The notes: generated by a model not told the origin, from the letters alone. A stretch of DNA of 64,000 nt from Pararge aegeria (GCF_905163445.1 NC_053180.1:18776701-18840700); one strand, 5' to 3'; counted from the first letter of the stretch, positions 1 to 12,534 are shown. Program-made: numbers and translations.

Positions 1-204
1 GCTCTATGGGGGTTGAAAATTCTTTACTGCAATTATTGGGATTTGGTAAAGATGCATGTACTGAATATTATGAGGTGTTAGTGATAATGAACAGGAGCGA
101 TTCACAGACTGAAACAAACGCATGAAGAAAGGTACTTTCTAAATATAAACCCCTGAATTCGGTCACCCATCTAGTTTATAAAACGGTACGGTGTTCTTTT
201 CGGG

Positions 205-362
205 TAGACAGGCGGGCATGCAGGTGGGTAGACAGCCGGGTAGACAGGCGTGCAGGCAGGCGGGTAGACAGGCGTGCAGTCAGGTGGTCAGGCAGGTGGT
301 TATCCAGGCGGGTAGACAGGCTGGTAAATAGGCGGGCAGGCAGGCGGGCAGGCAGGCAGGAA
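205..362. repeat. CAGG/GGGTAGACAGGC-rich minisatellite
   Basis: An imperfect tandem array built from short units such as gggtagacaggc and gtgcaggcaggc. It is G-rich on the + strand and strongly asymmetric between strands. The units are diverged and no reading frame is kept through it. Sequence on either side (1-204 and 363-1220) shows no gene that I can support. Confidence 0.85.
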
Positions 363-1225
363 CCTCCTTTAGGTGGGCAGACCGACAGACATAGTCCTAA
401 TGAAAGGTTCCCGTTTTATCCTTTGGGTACGGAATCTACAAAATTCCTCAGAACATTTTACAAGTTCAATCAATCTTGGTTAAGTCGTGGACTCCTGAGT
501 TGATAGATCAGTCAGCCAATCACTCTCCGTTGCCTATATAGAAATACCAAGTTTAATTGACATTACTTAAAAAATTACTTCAACTTCCAGATTTTGATTT
601 TGTAAGTAATTTTTTTATAAATTTTCATCCCCTTTATAACGTCTTTGGGGGTGAAATTTTTAAACACGTATTTCTTTATTTTTAATCGAGAACCTAAAAT
701 CAAAACTTCATAGATGAACTCGAATGAATGCAGGTTTTTATACAAACTTTCATCCCCCCTTTTATCCTTTTTTATATGTGGTTTAGGTTTAGGATTTGTG
801 TACAGCCTATAAGGATCAAACTAATTTACCCAAAGAGGACACAAACACTGTTTTATTAGCCATTGGGTAGTTTACCAAAATTGATGGAAAATTTTAAATC
901 GCTACCTTTAGGCAAGTACGCGAAAATGAAAATAATCGATGACTTTACATTTTGACGTCACTTTGTAATGATTTATTGCTTAGTATAAATACAATGGATT
1001 ATATGTGTTATTAACTAATCAGGTATTAGTGACTCGAAATTTTGCTTTGTCAAATATTGTTAGGTTTGGCATCCACTGTATCACATACTTAACATAACGA
1101 CTTTTATCTTTGTTGTAGATATTAGCTTTAAAACAGACTATTTCACTAAAGTCTGAGCCCTTATTATATAACGAGCTTATAATTTTAATCATTGGTGTAC
1201 TAAATAATTACGTATTTTTTTAAAG

Positions 1226-1358
1226 GCCCATTGTCCACCATACCGTACTGGGCAAGAGTGGTGGTCTACGGCCTTAACCCCTTCTCATTGTGGGAGGAGC
1301 CCGAGCCCGGTAGTGGGCCGGTAATGGGTTGATATTATGATGATGATGATGATGATAA
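1226..1358 (+). mobile_element. SINE 3' fragment (family A) ending in (TGA)n
   Basis: Carries the 3' half of the commonest SINE-like family here: a 'tactgggc..gtggtggtctacggccttaacccc' block, 'ggtagtgggccggtaatggg', then a TGA microsatellite. The 5' tRNA-like part is missing. Fuller copies lie near 9.05, 54.1 and 63.2 kb. Confidence 0.7.
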
Positions 1359-1853
1359 GGATCTGGTACATCTCATCACAATTATCGTTTGAACCCACCC
1401 AACTAGCAATGGAAAACCTTTGAATCGAACAAAAGGGAGTCAGTAACATGTATTTTTTTTTAGTTTTTCCTATTTGCATTTTATAATGTTTACATAGATG
1501 CCCACGCTCTTGTCGTTATAATTCTAAATCTTTTGTACATGCATGTTGATGTTTATGCTATGCACCTCTAATTCAGACTTTTTGTATTATACGCTTTTTG
1601 TTTAATACTTTGTGCATTAATTTTGTTTGACTTATCGAGCGATAAACAAGAATATTAACCTCGCCTATGAAAGAGAAAGCCTTTAGTTGGGAATTAAGAG
1701 TAATAATTATGAACACGTCATAGTCATAATATTGTGTCCCGTTAAAAATCCAGACACGTGACGTATTATCTGAAACGACTATCTAACCGCAACATTTTTC
1801 CATTAATTATTATATTATCAAATCTTCTACAGGTATTGATAGATATCGGCGTA

Positions 1854-1858
1854 TCAGT
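1854..1858 (+). promoter_or_regulatory. Possible initiator (TCAGT) for cassette 1
   Basis: TCAGT matches the arthropod Inr core and sits 91 bp before the ATG. A second cAGTt follows at 1864. A five-base motif is weak evidence; it is listed because cassette 2 has the same motif at nearly the same distance. Confidence 0.25.
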
Positions 1859-1944
1859 TGCGCGCAGTTTTTTTTGATAAAGGTACCTTCGAAGTACACC
1901 TTTGTTTTACTTTCTAATTATTTTATTCGATTTTCGCACATAAA

Positions 1945-2035
1945 ATGGACTATTTAGTGCTTTTGGCGCCATTTTTTTTACTCGTGTTTGTGTACGGACT
2001 GACTTGTATGTGTTTGCATTGCTGTGAATTTTTCG
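1945..2035 (+). CDS. Cassette 1: putative alternative first exon, short N-terminus plus membrane helix, phase-1 donor
   Basis: Thirty full codons from the ATG at 1945 (context ataaaATGG), followed by one base and then GTAAGT at 2036. The peptide starts MDYLVLLAPFFLLVFVYG: only two polar residues precede a hydrophobic helix at about residues 4-20. A Cys-rich end follows (Cys 21, 23, 26, 27), which would suit palmitoylation next to the membrane. The intron frame soon closes, so the exon is too short to be a gene alone. A TCAGT initiator-like motif lies about 90 bp upstream (1854-1858). Helix and donor are seen; the role as a splice-in anchor for a shared downstream protein is inferred. It is the first and most isolated member of the array. 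Confidence 0.6.
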
Positions 2036-2040
2036 GTAAG

Positions 2041-2900
2041 TTATTTTTTTTTAAATTTAAGTGGTAGGTAGATACAGAACTCTAATACCTAACTGTTCCG
2101 TAAAACGACGAATAACGAATTTATTACGTTACCAACAAATGACAGGAAATATAAACCATAGATATTTTTTTAGGTTTAAGGTCTGTTACGGGACAGTTTA
2201 TATTATGAATTATCTATGATTCTGAACTGATAATTTTTTCTCTACTGAAATATTTTTGTTTGGAGTAAAATAAAGTAAAAGTTGTGATCAAGAGGATATA
2301 GATAACTTATATTATTAAATTATAATTTCGTAGGAATTAAAATCTTACATTTACATGCCATTGCTAATTGGTGCTGCCATCTAGTGCCCAATAGATATAC
2401 GCTACATTTGCGACCGCTGTCTAGCGGAGAATAGCGGAACTACTTATACCTTTATTTATATAATTGTTATTAAAGCCACCATATAGATGGCGTTACTTGA
2501 AATTTTTACGTAAAATTCAGTTCACGGGTGGCTCTACCATGAAGTTAACTAACTTGATTGAATTGAAATTAAAATTCATTAATTTCAGAAGGCTTTTAAA
2601 ACAATGAGACATTTGTTTTTTTGTCTTTATCACTGGTTCGAAAGGGAGATTAATTTACGTACAACGACGGCCATAATTTCAGCAGCTATGCTCCTTTCTG
2701 ATATTATATTAATTAATAGTGATTATTACCTTCACATCCTGTGTTGTACATCCTGTTCATAGATAATAACGAAGCCGATCACTTCCAAGCAATTAATCAA
2801 TCTGAAATTTATCAAAGTTGTGTGTATGTGACGTAATATATAAGGGATGCCAATTTTGAATCTACAATGGAACATTGTTACTGTTATTATCTAAACTATA
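2041..2900. other. No gene seen
   Basis: AT-rich sequence downstream of the cassette 1 donor. It would be intron under the array model. I see no repeat family member and no coding stretch. Confidence 0.5.
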
Positions 2901-2906
2901 ATAATT

Positions 2907-3062
2907 AAAAACCTGCATGCCTGACAGTTCTGTTGTTCTACTGGATAGCGTGTAAAGTCTATAAATCTTGCCCAGCCTAGTGGACTACGGCCTAAACCCG
3001 TCTCATTCTGAGAAGAGACCCGGTAGTGGATCGGTAATCGGTTGATGATGACGTTGATGAAA
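2907..3062 (+). mobile_element. SINE 3' fragment (family A)
   Basis: Shows 'aacctgcatgcctgacag', then 'agcctagtggactacggcct', then 'tagtggatcggtaatcggttgatgatga'. The order matches the 3' two thirds of the family A copies, with decay. The 5' promoter-bearing part is absent. Confidence 0.7.
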
Positions 3063-3704
3063 AATGTTAAAACTTTAATGCGAACGAAGTCGCTAGTAAG
3101 TATAATATAAATATGCAGCTAGACAAGTTCGACGGGTTACATTTTTAGACTTGTCGGACGTGTCTGGCTGCATGTTTAACGAAATAACGTGTATAAAACC
3201 TAGCTGTTTAGTATCAGAAAATTTAATTGTTTGTTTAGTTTAGTTTTATAACTAACTGCGGCTCACGGTTCTGCTTGAGGTGAATTAGTAATTTTGCTGC
3301 TTTTATGGACGTGAAGGAAGGACGATATTATTGTAAAAAAAATGCAAATTTTCATTTTAACCCTTGGAAATTTGACGTTTTACTAGGTCCAAAAGTAGAA
3401 TCGAATAGATTAGAAAAACTTGATTGCAACAAAACACAGAAGAAGCAGTAATAGTACTTAACCCTAGGGTGCAAAGGTGGCCTTATCTATAACAGATATC
3501 TTTTTAAGGCAACCCGAGCGTGCGAAGCCGATATAAAGGTGGAATGTGAATAGTGCATACGGTAAAAAAGTAGCTATGTTACTCTGCATCCTTTCATCTA
3601 ACTCTATGCCAAAAATCAATTTGTTTGTTTACTTAGGGCGTTATGTAAGGACAAACAAACAAGCAAGCGCACTTTCGCAATTATAATATTTATATGTATT
3701 TTTT

Positions 3705-3930
3705 TATGGGTTTTAATATTAGTAGGGTTTGCCAGAAAAGTACTGCGGCTATGATTATTTCTGCCACCGAGCAGCAATGCTGTGCTCTGGTTCGAAGGGC
3801 GTGGTTGCTGGTGTAATTCGGGTACTTGAGGTTTAACACTCACGTCTCCGGTTGATCGACACAGGCTGCAGGACTTGGTGAATTACCCATCGCATGCCTT
3901 GCGAAGTGTTTGACTGTTTATATGCGATGA
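3705..3930 (+). mobile_element. Non-LTR retrotransposon 3' remnant
   Basis: Contains 'tatgattatttctgccaccgagcagcaatgctgtgctctg' style sequence that recurs near 12.13-12.25 kb (+) and 39.88-40.02 kb (-), followed by 'catgccttgcgaagtgtttga', which recurs near 26.1 kb. The repetition supports a dispersed element; its clade is not identified. Sequence at 3063-3704 shows no gene. Confidence 0.55.
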
Positions 3931-4220
3931 TTTTCCGCTAAGGTACTGAAAAGTATAGGCATTCCACTTGATCCGTCAAATTTTAGCTAAAACAAATTTT
4001 GACGGTTGCAAATTTTTCCGACACGGGACCTTTTGTCACTATTCCTAAGAAAGCTTCCTAAGACTAAAATATTATGGCATAACATTTTGAAATGTGAATA
4101 AACTACGAATAGATAGAGATAAGATAATTATTTTTATTAATTAAACCTCCTTTAGACGTAGAGAGTGTCTAATAAAGTATAATCGATGAATCATTAATAT
4201 TTTATTGGTTTTATTATTTC

Positions 4221-4410
4221 CCGGCTAAGTTTGTTGTGGGCTCTTCTTAAACCAGGCGCGTTTGGAACCCTCGTAGCTTTAGGTTTAAGTTGGCGAACGA
4301 GGTTATCACCATCCCCTTACAATTATGTAAACATATATGTATAACGCTTCATAAGTGTCTGTGATAGGCCTACGTGAATAAAGAAATTTTGAATTTTGAA
4401 TTTTATTTGG
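4221..4410 (+). mobile_element. Dispersed repeat (family B, 'cggctaagtttgttgtgggct'), + orientation
   Basis: A roughly 190 bp unit that starts near 'cggctaagtttgttgtgggc' and includes 'gcgtttggaaccctcgtagc'. It ends with 'ggcctacgtgaataaagaaa', which looks like a polyadenylation-type tail. Other copies lie near 7.3, 24.25, 25.2, 36.6 and 42.0 kb. This is most likely a retrotransposon 3' end. Confidence 0.75.
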
Positions 4411-4814
4411 AACAATCTAGGAAAACGACACTATAAACTTAATATTCATATGGATGAGATCGTCAAAGTTAATGACAACATTTTCTTTATTCGAATAGGT
4501 ATAAAAGATACTTTTGATGCGTACATAACAGTTTCTACATTGTAAAGTGATAATGATAATGCATCCGTAAACCTAAAACTAAACGTGGGTTTCCAATCAC
4601 GCGCTGGTCTTAGTAGAAGCTCAAAAGAAACTAAGGTGGTAAGGAAATAACCACTGCTCAAGAAAGTCTCCTGCTGTGACTATCTATAGCTCTTCATCAT
4701 TACGCTAAATAAGTATAGGCATTCGAAAACCAATTTAGTTACCACACACAGAATTTTTTTATTTACGCCTCGCGTTGTGTCAAAGCAACGTTATCTTCAT
4801 GAGGAATCCATTGC

Positions 4815-4970
4815 CAGAAAACTACAAGAATGAGGAGGGTTTAGGCACAGTACACCGAGGCTGCCTAGTGCGGATTGGTAGACTTCACACACCATTCAGA
4901 ATATTAAGGAGAACTCTTAGATATGTAGGATTCCTCACAAAAACATCGAACCCAGGCGGTCAATGGTTGA
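4815..4970 (-). mobile_element. SINE remnant (family A), decayed
   Basis: Carries 'tagtgcggattggtagacttcacacacc' and 'aatattaaggagaactcttag', the reverse complements of the family A blocks 'ggtgtgtg..gtctaccaatccgcac' and 'gagagttctccataat'. A reading frame crosses this region but is explained by the repeat. Confidence 0.55.
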
Positions 4971-5099
4971 AGAGTTCTATCGGTATTTCACCATCAGCTC
5001 CTCGTTTTTTATAAGTTGTTTAATAAACCAAACTAATAGTATAAATCCGATAGTGTGTTTGTTATTAGCGCCTTAACTAAGCAACCAACTTGATAGTTC

Positions 5100-5225
5100 G
5101 CATAAAGCATATAATATATAAGTGATAAGGCCGCTTTTGTTACACAAATTTAAATGACTAGTACCTTTGTTCTCTTTTTTTTTTCTTGTGTGCAATAAAG
5201 CGTTTTTGATTGATTTGATTGATTG
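5100..5225 (+). mobile_element. LINE 3' tail ending in (GATT)n
   Basis: Has 'gtgataaggccgcttttgtta' and 'gtgtgcaataaagcg', then a gatt-rich simple repeat. The same 'gcgataaggcc..tgcaataaag + simple repeat' order is seen near 24.8, 53.45 and 59.43 kb. This is typical of Jockey-like LINE 3' ends. Confidence 0.6.
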
Positions 5226-6530
5226 ATAGAGCTTGTCTCTAGGTCCCAACGAAACATAAAATTCCCAAGAATTTACGGAAAAAATTGTATATTTACACCA
5301 AATATCGTAATTTCTTCACGTTTTAACGCTAAGCGTTACACCGCAGGGCGCACATAGTTAAAAAATAAGACAGACAGTATAATGACGTAGCAGTGATGCT
5401 AAATCGCCGCGTTAGTGACGCCACCGCGTCACTAACAGCTGCTGGTTAATGCACTATGTAAATATAAAGAATAACAATAAAGTGCAACGACTTCGATGCC
5501 GCGTAGGTAACGCTAATAACACCGCGGCAGATTGGCAATTTATACTATGCAAATGTAGGAAACGTCAAACGAACGAAATACCGACGGCGTAAGTTATTTT
5601 CACGTTTTTTTTGTATTGCCATATTCTCACATTTGTGATCATGGTTCTTTATATGTACCTACTTTAAACGCTCGCAGTGCCCAATTGCCAGAAAGATATC
5701 AAATAACGCGGGAGATGTTATAGTGCGCTAACAAAGTTGCACTTTCTATTACAAAAATCAATCATTCAAATTTCAACTCACTTTAACTCACTTTTAAGGA
5801 AGCATAACTCGGCCTCATTGGCGAGTTATACTTATTGTATTAGGTACACTGTCGTAAGAACTATTATTTATTCAGCTGCTAGTATTATAATAGTTATCAA
5901 TTAGTTAGTACGTGAAGTGTAAATCTGACGTAGCGGTATGGATACTTTTACTAAATGACAACTCAAGAATACGATCGGTATACAAAGTGTGACTATAGAA
6001 TAACATCTTGCAACAAAACGGGTGAGTTACTCTGCCCATGTAAATAAGGCTTAAGGATCTTATCGAAACTGCATTATAAATAGGAATTGATCAAGATTTT
6101 ATCAATTAGGTATCAATGGTAAACAAGTTCCACGCGTAAGTAGATAAAAGATGATAATACGACCCCTTAGCCAGAAACAAAAGTCAGAAATCAGTGATTT
6201 CATTGGTGACGTACGTAATTTGGATTTAATCAGCTCCTGTATTGCCTAATTTTTCAAACAAGTTACCAACCGGACGTTTCATACCAAAACACACTTTGAC
6301 GTTAGCGATTGTACACTCGTCTCAAATTCTGGAATGGCAGGTCGCCGGTCGTCGTGTCTTATACTACTGGCGCGATATAAATGGGGTTCTTTAAATTGTA
6401 ATTTTTAGTTTTTACATGATATCACTTCAACTCTGGGTCTAAGTTTTATTTTACTTCTTTCAGACCATTTATGGTTTTTGAAATGTTTAACTATGTTGCC
6501 AGTTTACTTTGGAATTGCACGGCCATCTCT
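5226..6530. other. No gene seen; CpG-richer patch at about 5320-5600
   Basis: Mostly AT-rich. The patch at 5320-5600 has many CG dinucleotides and a short inverted repeat gttagtgacg/cgtcactaac near 5411-5436. No frame, splice donor or recognised repeat is evident. Confidence 0.45.
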
Positions 6531-6549
6531 TTACAGCTCTTATCAACCT

Positions 6550-6665
6550 ACTATTTCATCATTATTATTATCATCATCGATCCATGGAAGTCCACTGCTG
6601 GGCATAGGTCTTTAACAAGGGGTTCCAAATACCAAGGTCTTGTGCCGCTTGCGTTACTTTGTAGG
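6550..6665 (-). mobile_element. RTE-like LINE 3' end fragment
   Basis: 'catcatcgatccatggaagtccactgctgggcataggtcttt' followed by 'ggggttccaaataccaaggt' is a decayed version of the blocks at 33.74-33.92 and 35.16-35.60 kb. Those read on the minus strand as the C-terminal end of an RTE-type reverse transcriptase. Confidence 0.6.
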
Positions 6666-7294
6666 TACGCACATAAAAGTGTATTTATTCATTCATCTTA
6701 CAGCAGTATTTTACATAATATATTTTAAAGGGGGCATCGAGAATGTTTGAATTAGTCGTGGAATTTAATTTATATTGATTTTACATAATGTTTTAGTGCG
6801 TTAATTTTTGTTACCATATTAATGAAGAGGAGGTAATTTTTTTCCTTGTTTGATAATAGTATGACGTACGATGTAATAAGCGATAGGTTGTGTAAACTGA
6901 TAAGAAGAGTTTTAAGAATGTTTTACAATATTCCATACTACTGTAAAGTTGTAATAAGTGTGTCTGTTTGTCAGTGCGTGCAAAACCTAAAAACCACTAA
7001 GCTTATATTATACCTACATAATATAATGTAGATAATACGTATAGAATCCAAAGTAATATACCAGGATATTATGCTTTTGAGAAGGTAATCGTTCTGAAAA
7101 TTAGAACGATACACAAATCAATTGGAATAAAACTAGAATAAACAAAATCATTCATTTCAAACTATTGGGTATATTGTAACTTTTTCTCCCCGAGAACCTA
7201 CTTAAATGAGGTAAAAACTGGAAATGATTATTTTGGTTTATCCTTTCAGCAACAGCAACTAATGCATTTCAGGCGAAAATCTAGTACTTAAAGT

Positions 7295-7490
7295 CAAAGT
7301 GAAATATTTCTTTTTACAAAAAGGCATATAGATGGCACTTTTGATGGGTACAAAATGACATAGAAGGTAAAATATGACATAGAAGTGAGTTGATGGCGAT
7401 AACTAAATTCTTCAACTTAAAACTAAAGCTACGAAGGTTTCAAACGCGCCCTGGTCTAAGAAGTAGCCCACAACAAACTTAGCCGGTTGC
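7295..7490 (-). mobile_element. Dispersed repeat (family B), - orientation
   Basis: Reverse-strand copy of the 'cggctaag..' family: 'gatggcacttttgatgggta', 'gagttgatggcgataac', 'ctacgaaggtttcaaacgcgccctggtc', ending in 'acaacaaacttagccgg'. Confidence 0.75.
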
Positions 7491-7789
7491 TAATTTTTGT
7501 TATCACCATCTCACATTGTCATTTACTTTACTATAATACTTATATAATCCTACATAAGGGCGTGCGCAGGGGGAATCGCAGCCTGGCTAATCTTGGGGTC
7601 TTTCCCCTAAATACGTCTTTACCAAATTACACTCCTACAGAGACGCGGGAATATGCAAGTCATGCTATAATGTAGAGGTGTGTCGTTGTGTGTACACATA
7701 AAATTACAAACAGATTTATCTTGAGTGATCATAAAAATGAACATTATAAGAAAAAACAAACTAGCAGTGAATTATAGGTATTAGCTAAA

Positions 7790-8000
7790 TCTCTAGGAGG
7801 CACGTCTTTATCGGTAGGATGCCACAGCCAAAGTTTTAGTCCAGACGCGATTGTCGTACGTGGCGACTAAGGGAATAAGAACGGGTAGCAGAGGCCTCTA
7901 TGCTACTACTACCATTTATACTGCGACCACCAACCCGTCTGCCCAGCTTGGTGATTATTTGCAAACCTTTACGTTTGGAGAGGGCCAACGGTGGGCTGTT
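7790..8000. mobile_element. Dispersed repeat related to 16.68-16.90 kb
   Basis: Contains 'ctactactaccatttatactgcgaccaccaacccgtctgcccagc' type sequence. Its reverse complement shares the 'gggtagacgggttggtggtcgcagt' block with the copy near 16.75 kb. Class uncertain. The reverse-oriented partner at 16.68 kb supports mobility. Confidence 0.5.
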
Positions 8001-8084
8001 ACAAGTTATTAATGAAAGAAATATTGATATAAATGTGTGTGTAACTAGGTATACCTTTTTTATTTGATCACACTTCTGGTTAAC

Positions 8085-8465
8085 CCTTTATTGCAATCTC
8101 ACCTGTTGGCAAGTGATGATGCAGTCTAACATGGTAGCGGGCTAACCTGTTAGCGAATATGGTATGAATACCTTCTTCTACGCGACGTTTCTACGCGACA
8201 TCGCACAAGAACACTACATCGATTAGCGGCACGTCTTTGTCGATAGGGTGGTAACTAGCCTCGGCCAAAGCCTCTCACCAGACCAGAGAGAATATTCAGA
8301 AATACTTAGTAACTACTTTTTAATTTCTGATTTTTTTCTGGTCTGGTCTGGGGGGAGGCTTTGGCCGTGACTAGTTACCACCATACCGACCAAGACGTGC
8401 CGCTAAGCGGTTTGAGAGTCAGGCGAGATTTTAGTCAAGTGCTAACTTGTAGTGGAATAAAAAAA
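8085..8465. mobile_element. Fold-back MITE or two head-to-head MITE ends
   Basis: The left part runs 'tgcaatctcacctgttggcaagtgatgatgcagtctaacatgg' and ends with 'ggccaaagcctctcaccagaccagag'. The right part (8335 on) starts with 'ctggtctggggggaggctttggccg' and 'agttaccaccataccgac' and ends with 'agtgctaacttgtagtggaataaa'. The two halves are therefore reverse complements. Single copies of the same family lie at 20.12-20.45 kb (-) and 43.13-43.37 kb (+). Confidence 0.7.
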
Positions 8466-9040
8466 ATCGGCGTATTAGGATTTAATAATCTGGCGTATCC
8501 TCTCAGGATTTCTATTCTTGTGGCTTAAAGACTATACGACCTTAATATACCAGTAATTTTTTTTTAAATAAAACGGTAGCCATTTTAAAACAAATTAAAA
8601 TATATGTAAATGCCTAAGAACAATGAATAATAACTCCTATTGTACATTTTCTTTCTTTCTTCAATTGTGTTTTATTTTTTATGGCTTTGTCTTTGGTGTA
8701 CAATATAGTGTATTTTGATTTATTAAAGTAAGTAAATGCGTTAAATATAAAGGAAGTTGATGTACCTAGGAACGAAATTTTACTAAAGATAACAAACTGA
8801 CAAAAAACCTTTTTTTATAAGTGCTCTTTAGTTCTCATGGCTAGGCTTTATATTTGCTTGGTATTTTTTGATGTACACAGTGTACATAAACGCGTTTGTT
8901 TATTATCGAATTTGAAGATTTTTGTGTTTTCAATGATGCAAGTCTTTCTTTGATAATTCTGTCGTAATATTTTTATTCATATATTATCAAGTATGTTTAA
9001 ATACCTATCTACATAGAGGTCATTTTAAACCTGCTATGTT
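8466..9040. other. No gene seen; short retrotransposon-tail remnant
   Basis: 'ttatggctttgtctttggtgtacaatatagtgta' near 8680 resembles the 'ttctttggtgtacaataaaagtgta' tail near 31.6 kb, so it is probably repeat debris. The rest is AT-rich and unassigned. Confidence 0.4.
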
Positions 9041-9049
9041 TGAACAAAT

Positions 9050-9362
9050 TATAGAAGCGGTGATAGCAAAGTGGACAGGACTTCGACTTCACTTTCGGAG
9101 GGCCGAGTTCGAATCCCAGGCACCTCTAACTTTGCTAAGTTATGTGCGTTTTAAGCAATTACAATATCACTAACATCAACGGTGAAGGAAAACATCGTGA
9201 GGAAACCTGCATGCCTGAGAGTTATCCGTAATGTTCTCAAAAGGTGTGTGGCCGCTACCAATCCGCACTGGGCCAGCGTGGTGGACTACGGCCTTAACCC
9301 CTTCTCATTGTTGGAGTCGACCCGTGCACTGAAACCCGTGGCCGGTCATGGGTAGATGTGAT
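9050..9362 (+). mobile_element. Near full-length SINE (family A)
   Basis: The best copy of family A in the left half. The head 'gcggtgatagcaaagtggaca..' followed by 'ggccgagttcgaatccc' resembles a tRNA-like A box and B box (internal RNA polymerase III promoter). It continues with 'gaaggaaaacatcgtgaggaaacctgcatgcctgag', 'gggccagcgtggtggactacgg', and ends near 'ggccggtcatggg'. An active SINE would be transcribed by Pol III and moved by a partner LINE. This copy has mismatches, so it is probably old. Confidence 0.8.
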
Positions 9363-9364
9363 GA

Positions 9365-12120
9365 AACAATGTATACACGGTGACTTATTCTTCAACGTTC
9401 AACAGTAACCCATTTAATCTGTCCAATGTCTACTATTCATTAAGTGTAAATTAAATTAATAGTTTGGTGTAAGAAGCATCCTAAATCTAGTGAAAGCAGC
9501 GCGGTGCGAATAGGTACTGGAATTGATCAGCTGTTTCCAAATTTCTTTTAAATGCGACTCTTTTTTTACAAGTTTAATACCTTTAGGGTTTATGATAATG
9601 GAAACCTTTTGGTTTCACAACGTTCTATTATATCGAATATCTTTCTATATCTGCCAGACAGGCTGGGAATAGTTTGATACTTGTTTTGAGTGGGTATCTG
9701 ATATCGACCCTACTTTGTTTTAAGCTGGTATTAAGTGACACTGAAGGTTTGCTGATAATGTATATGGTATCTTCATCATGACTGGCTGGCTGGGCAGGTG
9801 AGCTATTTGTCTTCTTCTTAGAACATACTAACCGCTAGAGCAAGGCAATTTGTTAGCTGTCTATTCATTACATTTTGATAAATAAGGTATCCTTGGCTTC
9901 GTCTCACCGTTCTGCGTATATAACTATATAGGTTACGCAGTAATGGTTGGTTCGTTTTACAACAGTACCCTTGTATAAGATTTGCACGACTGCAATCGTC
10001 AAGTCGTTTTTTCGTATCGAAATTACCGTAAAATGGACCTTATCAATCCTGATTTAGAGTCGGAAATTCTGTGCTACTGATGTTTATTTCAAAAACGTTC
10101 TACCACAAGCCATAGGTGAAGAATTGTGGGGAATTTTGAGCTTTAAGTTGACAACATTAAGATCCATTATACTCTGACGTTCAAATGTTTTCATACTCCT
10201 AAACAACTCCTCTATTGCGACTAATATTGTATAAAGGGTACAGTACCCGTACAATATACGTACATGGAATTTGCTTCGCTAAGGCATTAGGGCTATACAC
10301 CGATATCAAAACCGCATTGCAGGGGTCTTCGCCCACGATTACGAGATCCCTGATTTCTGTAGTTACCCCGACGTGGGTCTCATCCGAATATCACACGATC
10401 ATGGTCCGATCACTCCTCCAATCCCAACGTCCACCTAAGCTTAGGTCCGAGTCTCAGGAGATGCTCCTAGGACGTCAAGATATTCTTGGAGCCCTGGAGA
10501 ATACAACCTGTCATCAGGCGACGCTACGCGCCGGCTTCCGGTTACGCTGAAGCAACCAGTAATGTTCCCAGCTACTTTCATTTCGAATCCACACACACAG
10601 TATATCGACCATCAGTAATATTTGAATATTGTATATGCCATAGATTGTCTGTTTGTTTGTTACCTATGTTCAGCTCTATCTTTGCACCACATCAGTGATC
10701 TAGGCCAAACACTTGGCGAAATTAGGCATAGACGTAGTTTGTATTTGGTTTCGGACATAGCACGTTTTATCCTGGGAAAACTAACGCGGCGGAAGTGGCG
10801 GACTTATCATCATCGTGAACACATTAAAAATAGTACGATGATAAATAGGTAGGTACTATCTACGAACATACCGTAGTTAATTGGTAGTGCACAACCTCGG
10901 TGCAGTACACCAACCCGCATCGGGGCAGCGTGGTGGGTCTAAGCTGTAGCCAGCACTCTTTTGACAGAAGAGGCATGTCTCAGTAGTGAGGCATTAATCA
11001 GATCATAAAAGTGATTCTATTTTATTTGTTTTCTTCGAAATGTTATGCTGAAGTTGACATTGACAAATCCTTGGAAAATAATAATTACCGCTTTGCCATA
11101 AAATATTGTATTGCTTGGATAAAATTATTTTCACTAAACAAACCACTTTATAGAACTATAAGTAGATATGTTCAAAATCCTAACATAATAAATGATTCCT
11201 TTTTCCTATGTTGATACATGACACAGAAATAAATCCGCGCCAATAGCTGTTGCTCACAGATTCTAATATTATTTAGTCTAGTCGATTAAGCTTTAAATAG
11301 AAATGTAATAAATAAGTAAAAATCAGTTATTATATAAATAATCATTTAAATAGGTACTTCATTGAGGTATCTTAATGCACCGTGATCATATCTACTTATC
11401 TAAGCTTTGATCGTGCAATATAAAGAAGGTCTATCTAGATGAATTTCCTTAGCGACAAACTATTTAAAAAAGAAAAATTATTAAAAATAAATTAGATGAA
11501 ATTATTGATATGAAGATAAATTTAGATATACGTTATAACCGGCTTATTATTGACTAAATTATCCGCGATTTTATCATCATATTATTTTGGTTAGCCTCTA
11601 CTTTCGAAGACAGTCGAAGTCACTGGGCATATTTAAAAATTCTATTCAGACGTTATCTCGCTCAATAAAGACAACTATTATCTATTTTTTTATATTTATT
11701 AATAGAATTTATGTATGTGGGTTGCCTGGTATATGTATTAGTATGTAGTTATTCGTATGTATTTTTTTAACAGTGTACTTCACCTTTTCGTTCTTTCGTG
11801 TATCTGTATCGTGTACTTATAATAGCCAAATGTCAACCGCTCACAACCTTCTACAAAATATTGGTTTTTCGACCGGAGATAGTGGTTGTGGAGTTCCGGC
11901 ACTTCACCATCAGCTCATTTACTGCATACCAATATACTAAACCCAAAGTGCGATTAGCGTAATACTTATTATTGTATAGTTTCGGTGGCCATCTTTGGTG
12001 TTCATCGTCAGTATGACTGAATAATATTTTTCGAGAGATACTGCTCAAGTTAGATTTAAGAATACTCAAATTGCTTTAGGTGTGTATATGTGTTATATCT
12101 ATATATATTTAGTAGGAGAG
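9365..12120. other. No gene seen
   Basis: AT-rich. A short frame of 111 codons (10215-10550) has no recognisable domain or signal and no splice context that I trust. 'caacctcggtgcagtacaccaacccgcatcggggcagcgtggtggg' at 10890-10940 is repeat-like. Nothing here meets the cassette pattern. Confidence 0.45.
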
Positions 12121-12129
12121 CTTTTTGTG

Positions 12130-12255
12130 TCAGAGAACGTCCAGAAAAATTTTACCGTCATGTTTATTTCTGCCGCAAAGGAGCAATGTTGCACTGCTGT
12201 GTTTGGGTGTGTAAGGCGGGGGTGCCGGTGTAATTACAGCAGGCCTAGATGAATC
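12130..12255 (+). mobile_element. Non-LTR retrotransposon 3' remnant
   Basis: 'cgtcatgtttatttctgccgcaaaggagcaatgttgcactgc' and 'gggggtgccggtgtaatta' match the block at 3.7-3.9 kb and the reverse copy at 39.9-40.0 kb. Confidence 0.55.
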
Positions 12256-12534
12256 CCCCGATTTTGAACCCCCGACAAAAATGATATGCCCCGATTTTAT
12301 CCCCTGTAAAGGGATATAATTAAATAACGTGTAATAATTAACGTGTCCACCTGTTAAATCACGGGAACAGGGAACAGGAGAAATTTACCCCCGTTTATTA
12401 TTACACATACCTATATTATTTGGATATTATTTCCACTTGTGCGCCAATGCTCTGAGAGTTGATAAAGCTGTGGGAGAAAATATTTTTTGATTCTTTCCCC
12501 GGGGGGAAAATTGTCTCCTGCCTATGCAAGCCGT

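Noticed and set aside
8681..8732. ATG frame ending in AAAGTAAGTA
   Set aside because: It lies in a 'tctttggtgtacaata' retroelement tail that recurs at 31.6 kb; the helix is absent.
10215..10550. 111-codon + frame
   Set aside because: No domain, no repeats, no splice signals; no feature separates it from a chance frame.
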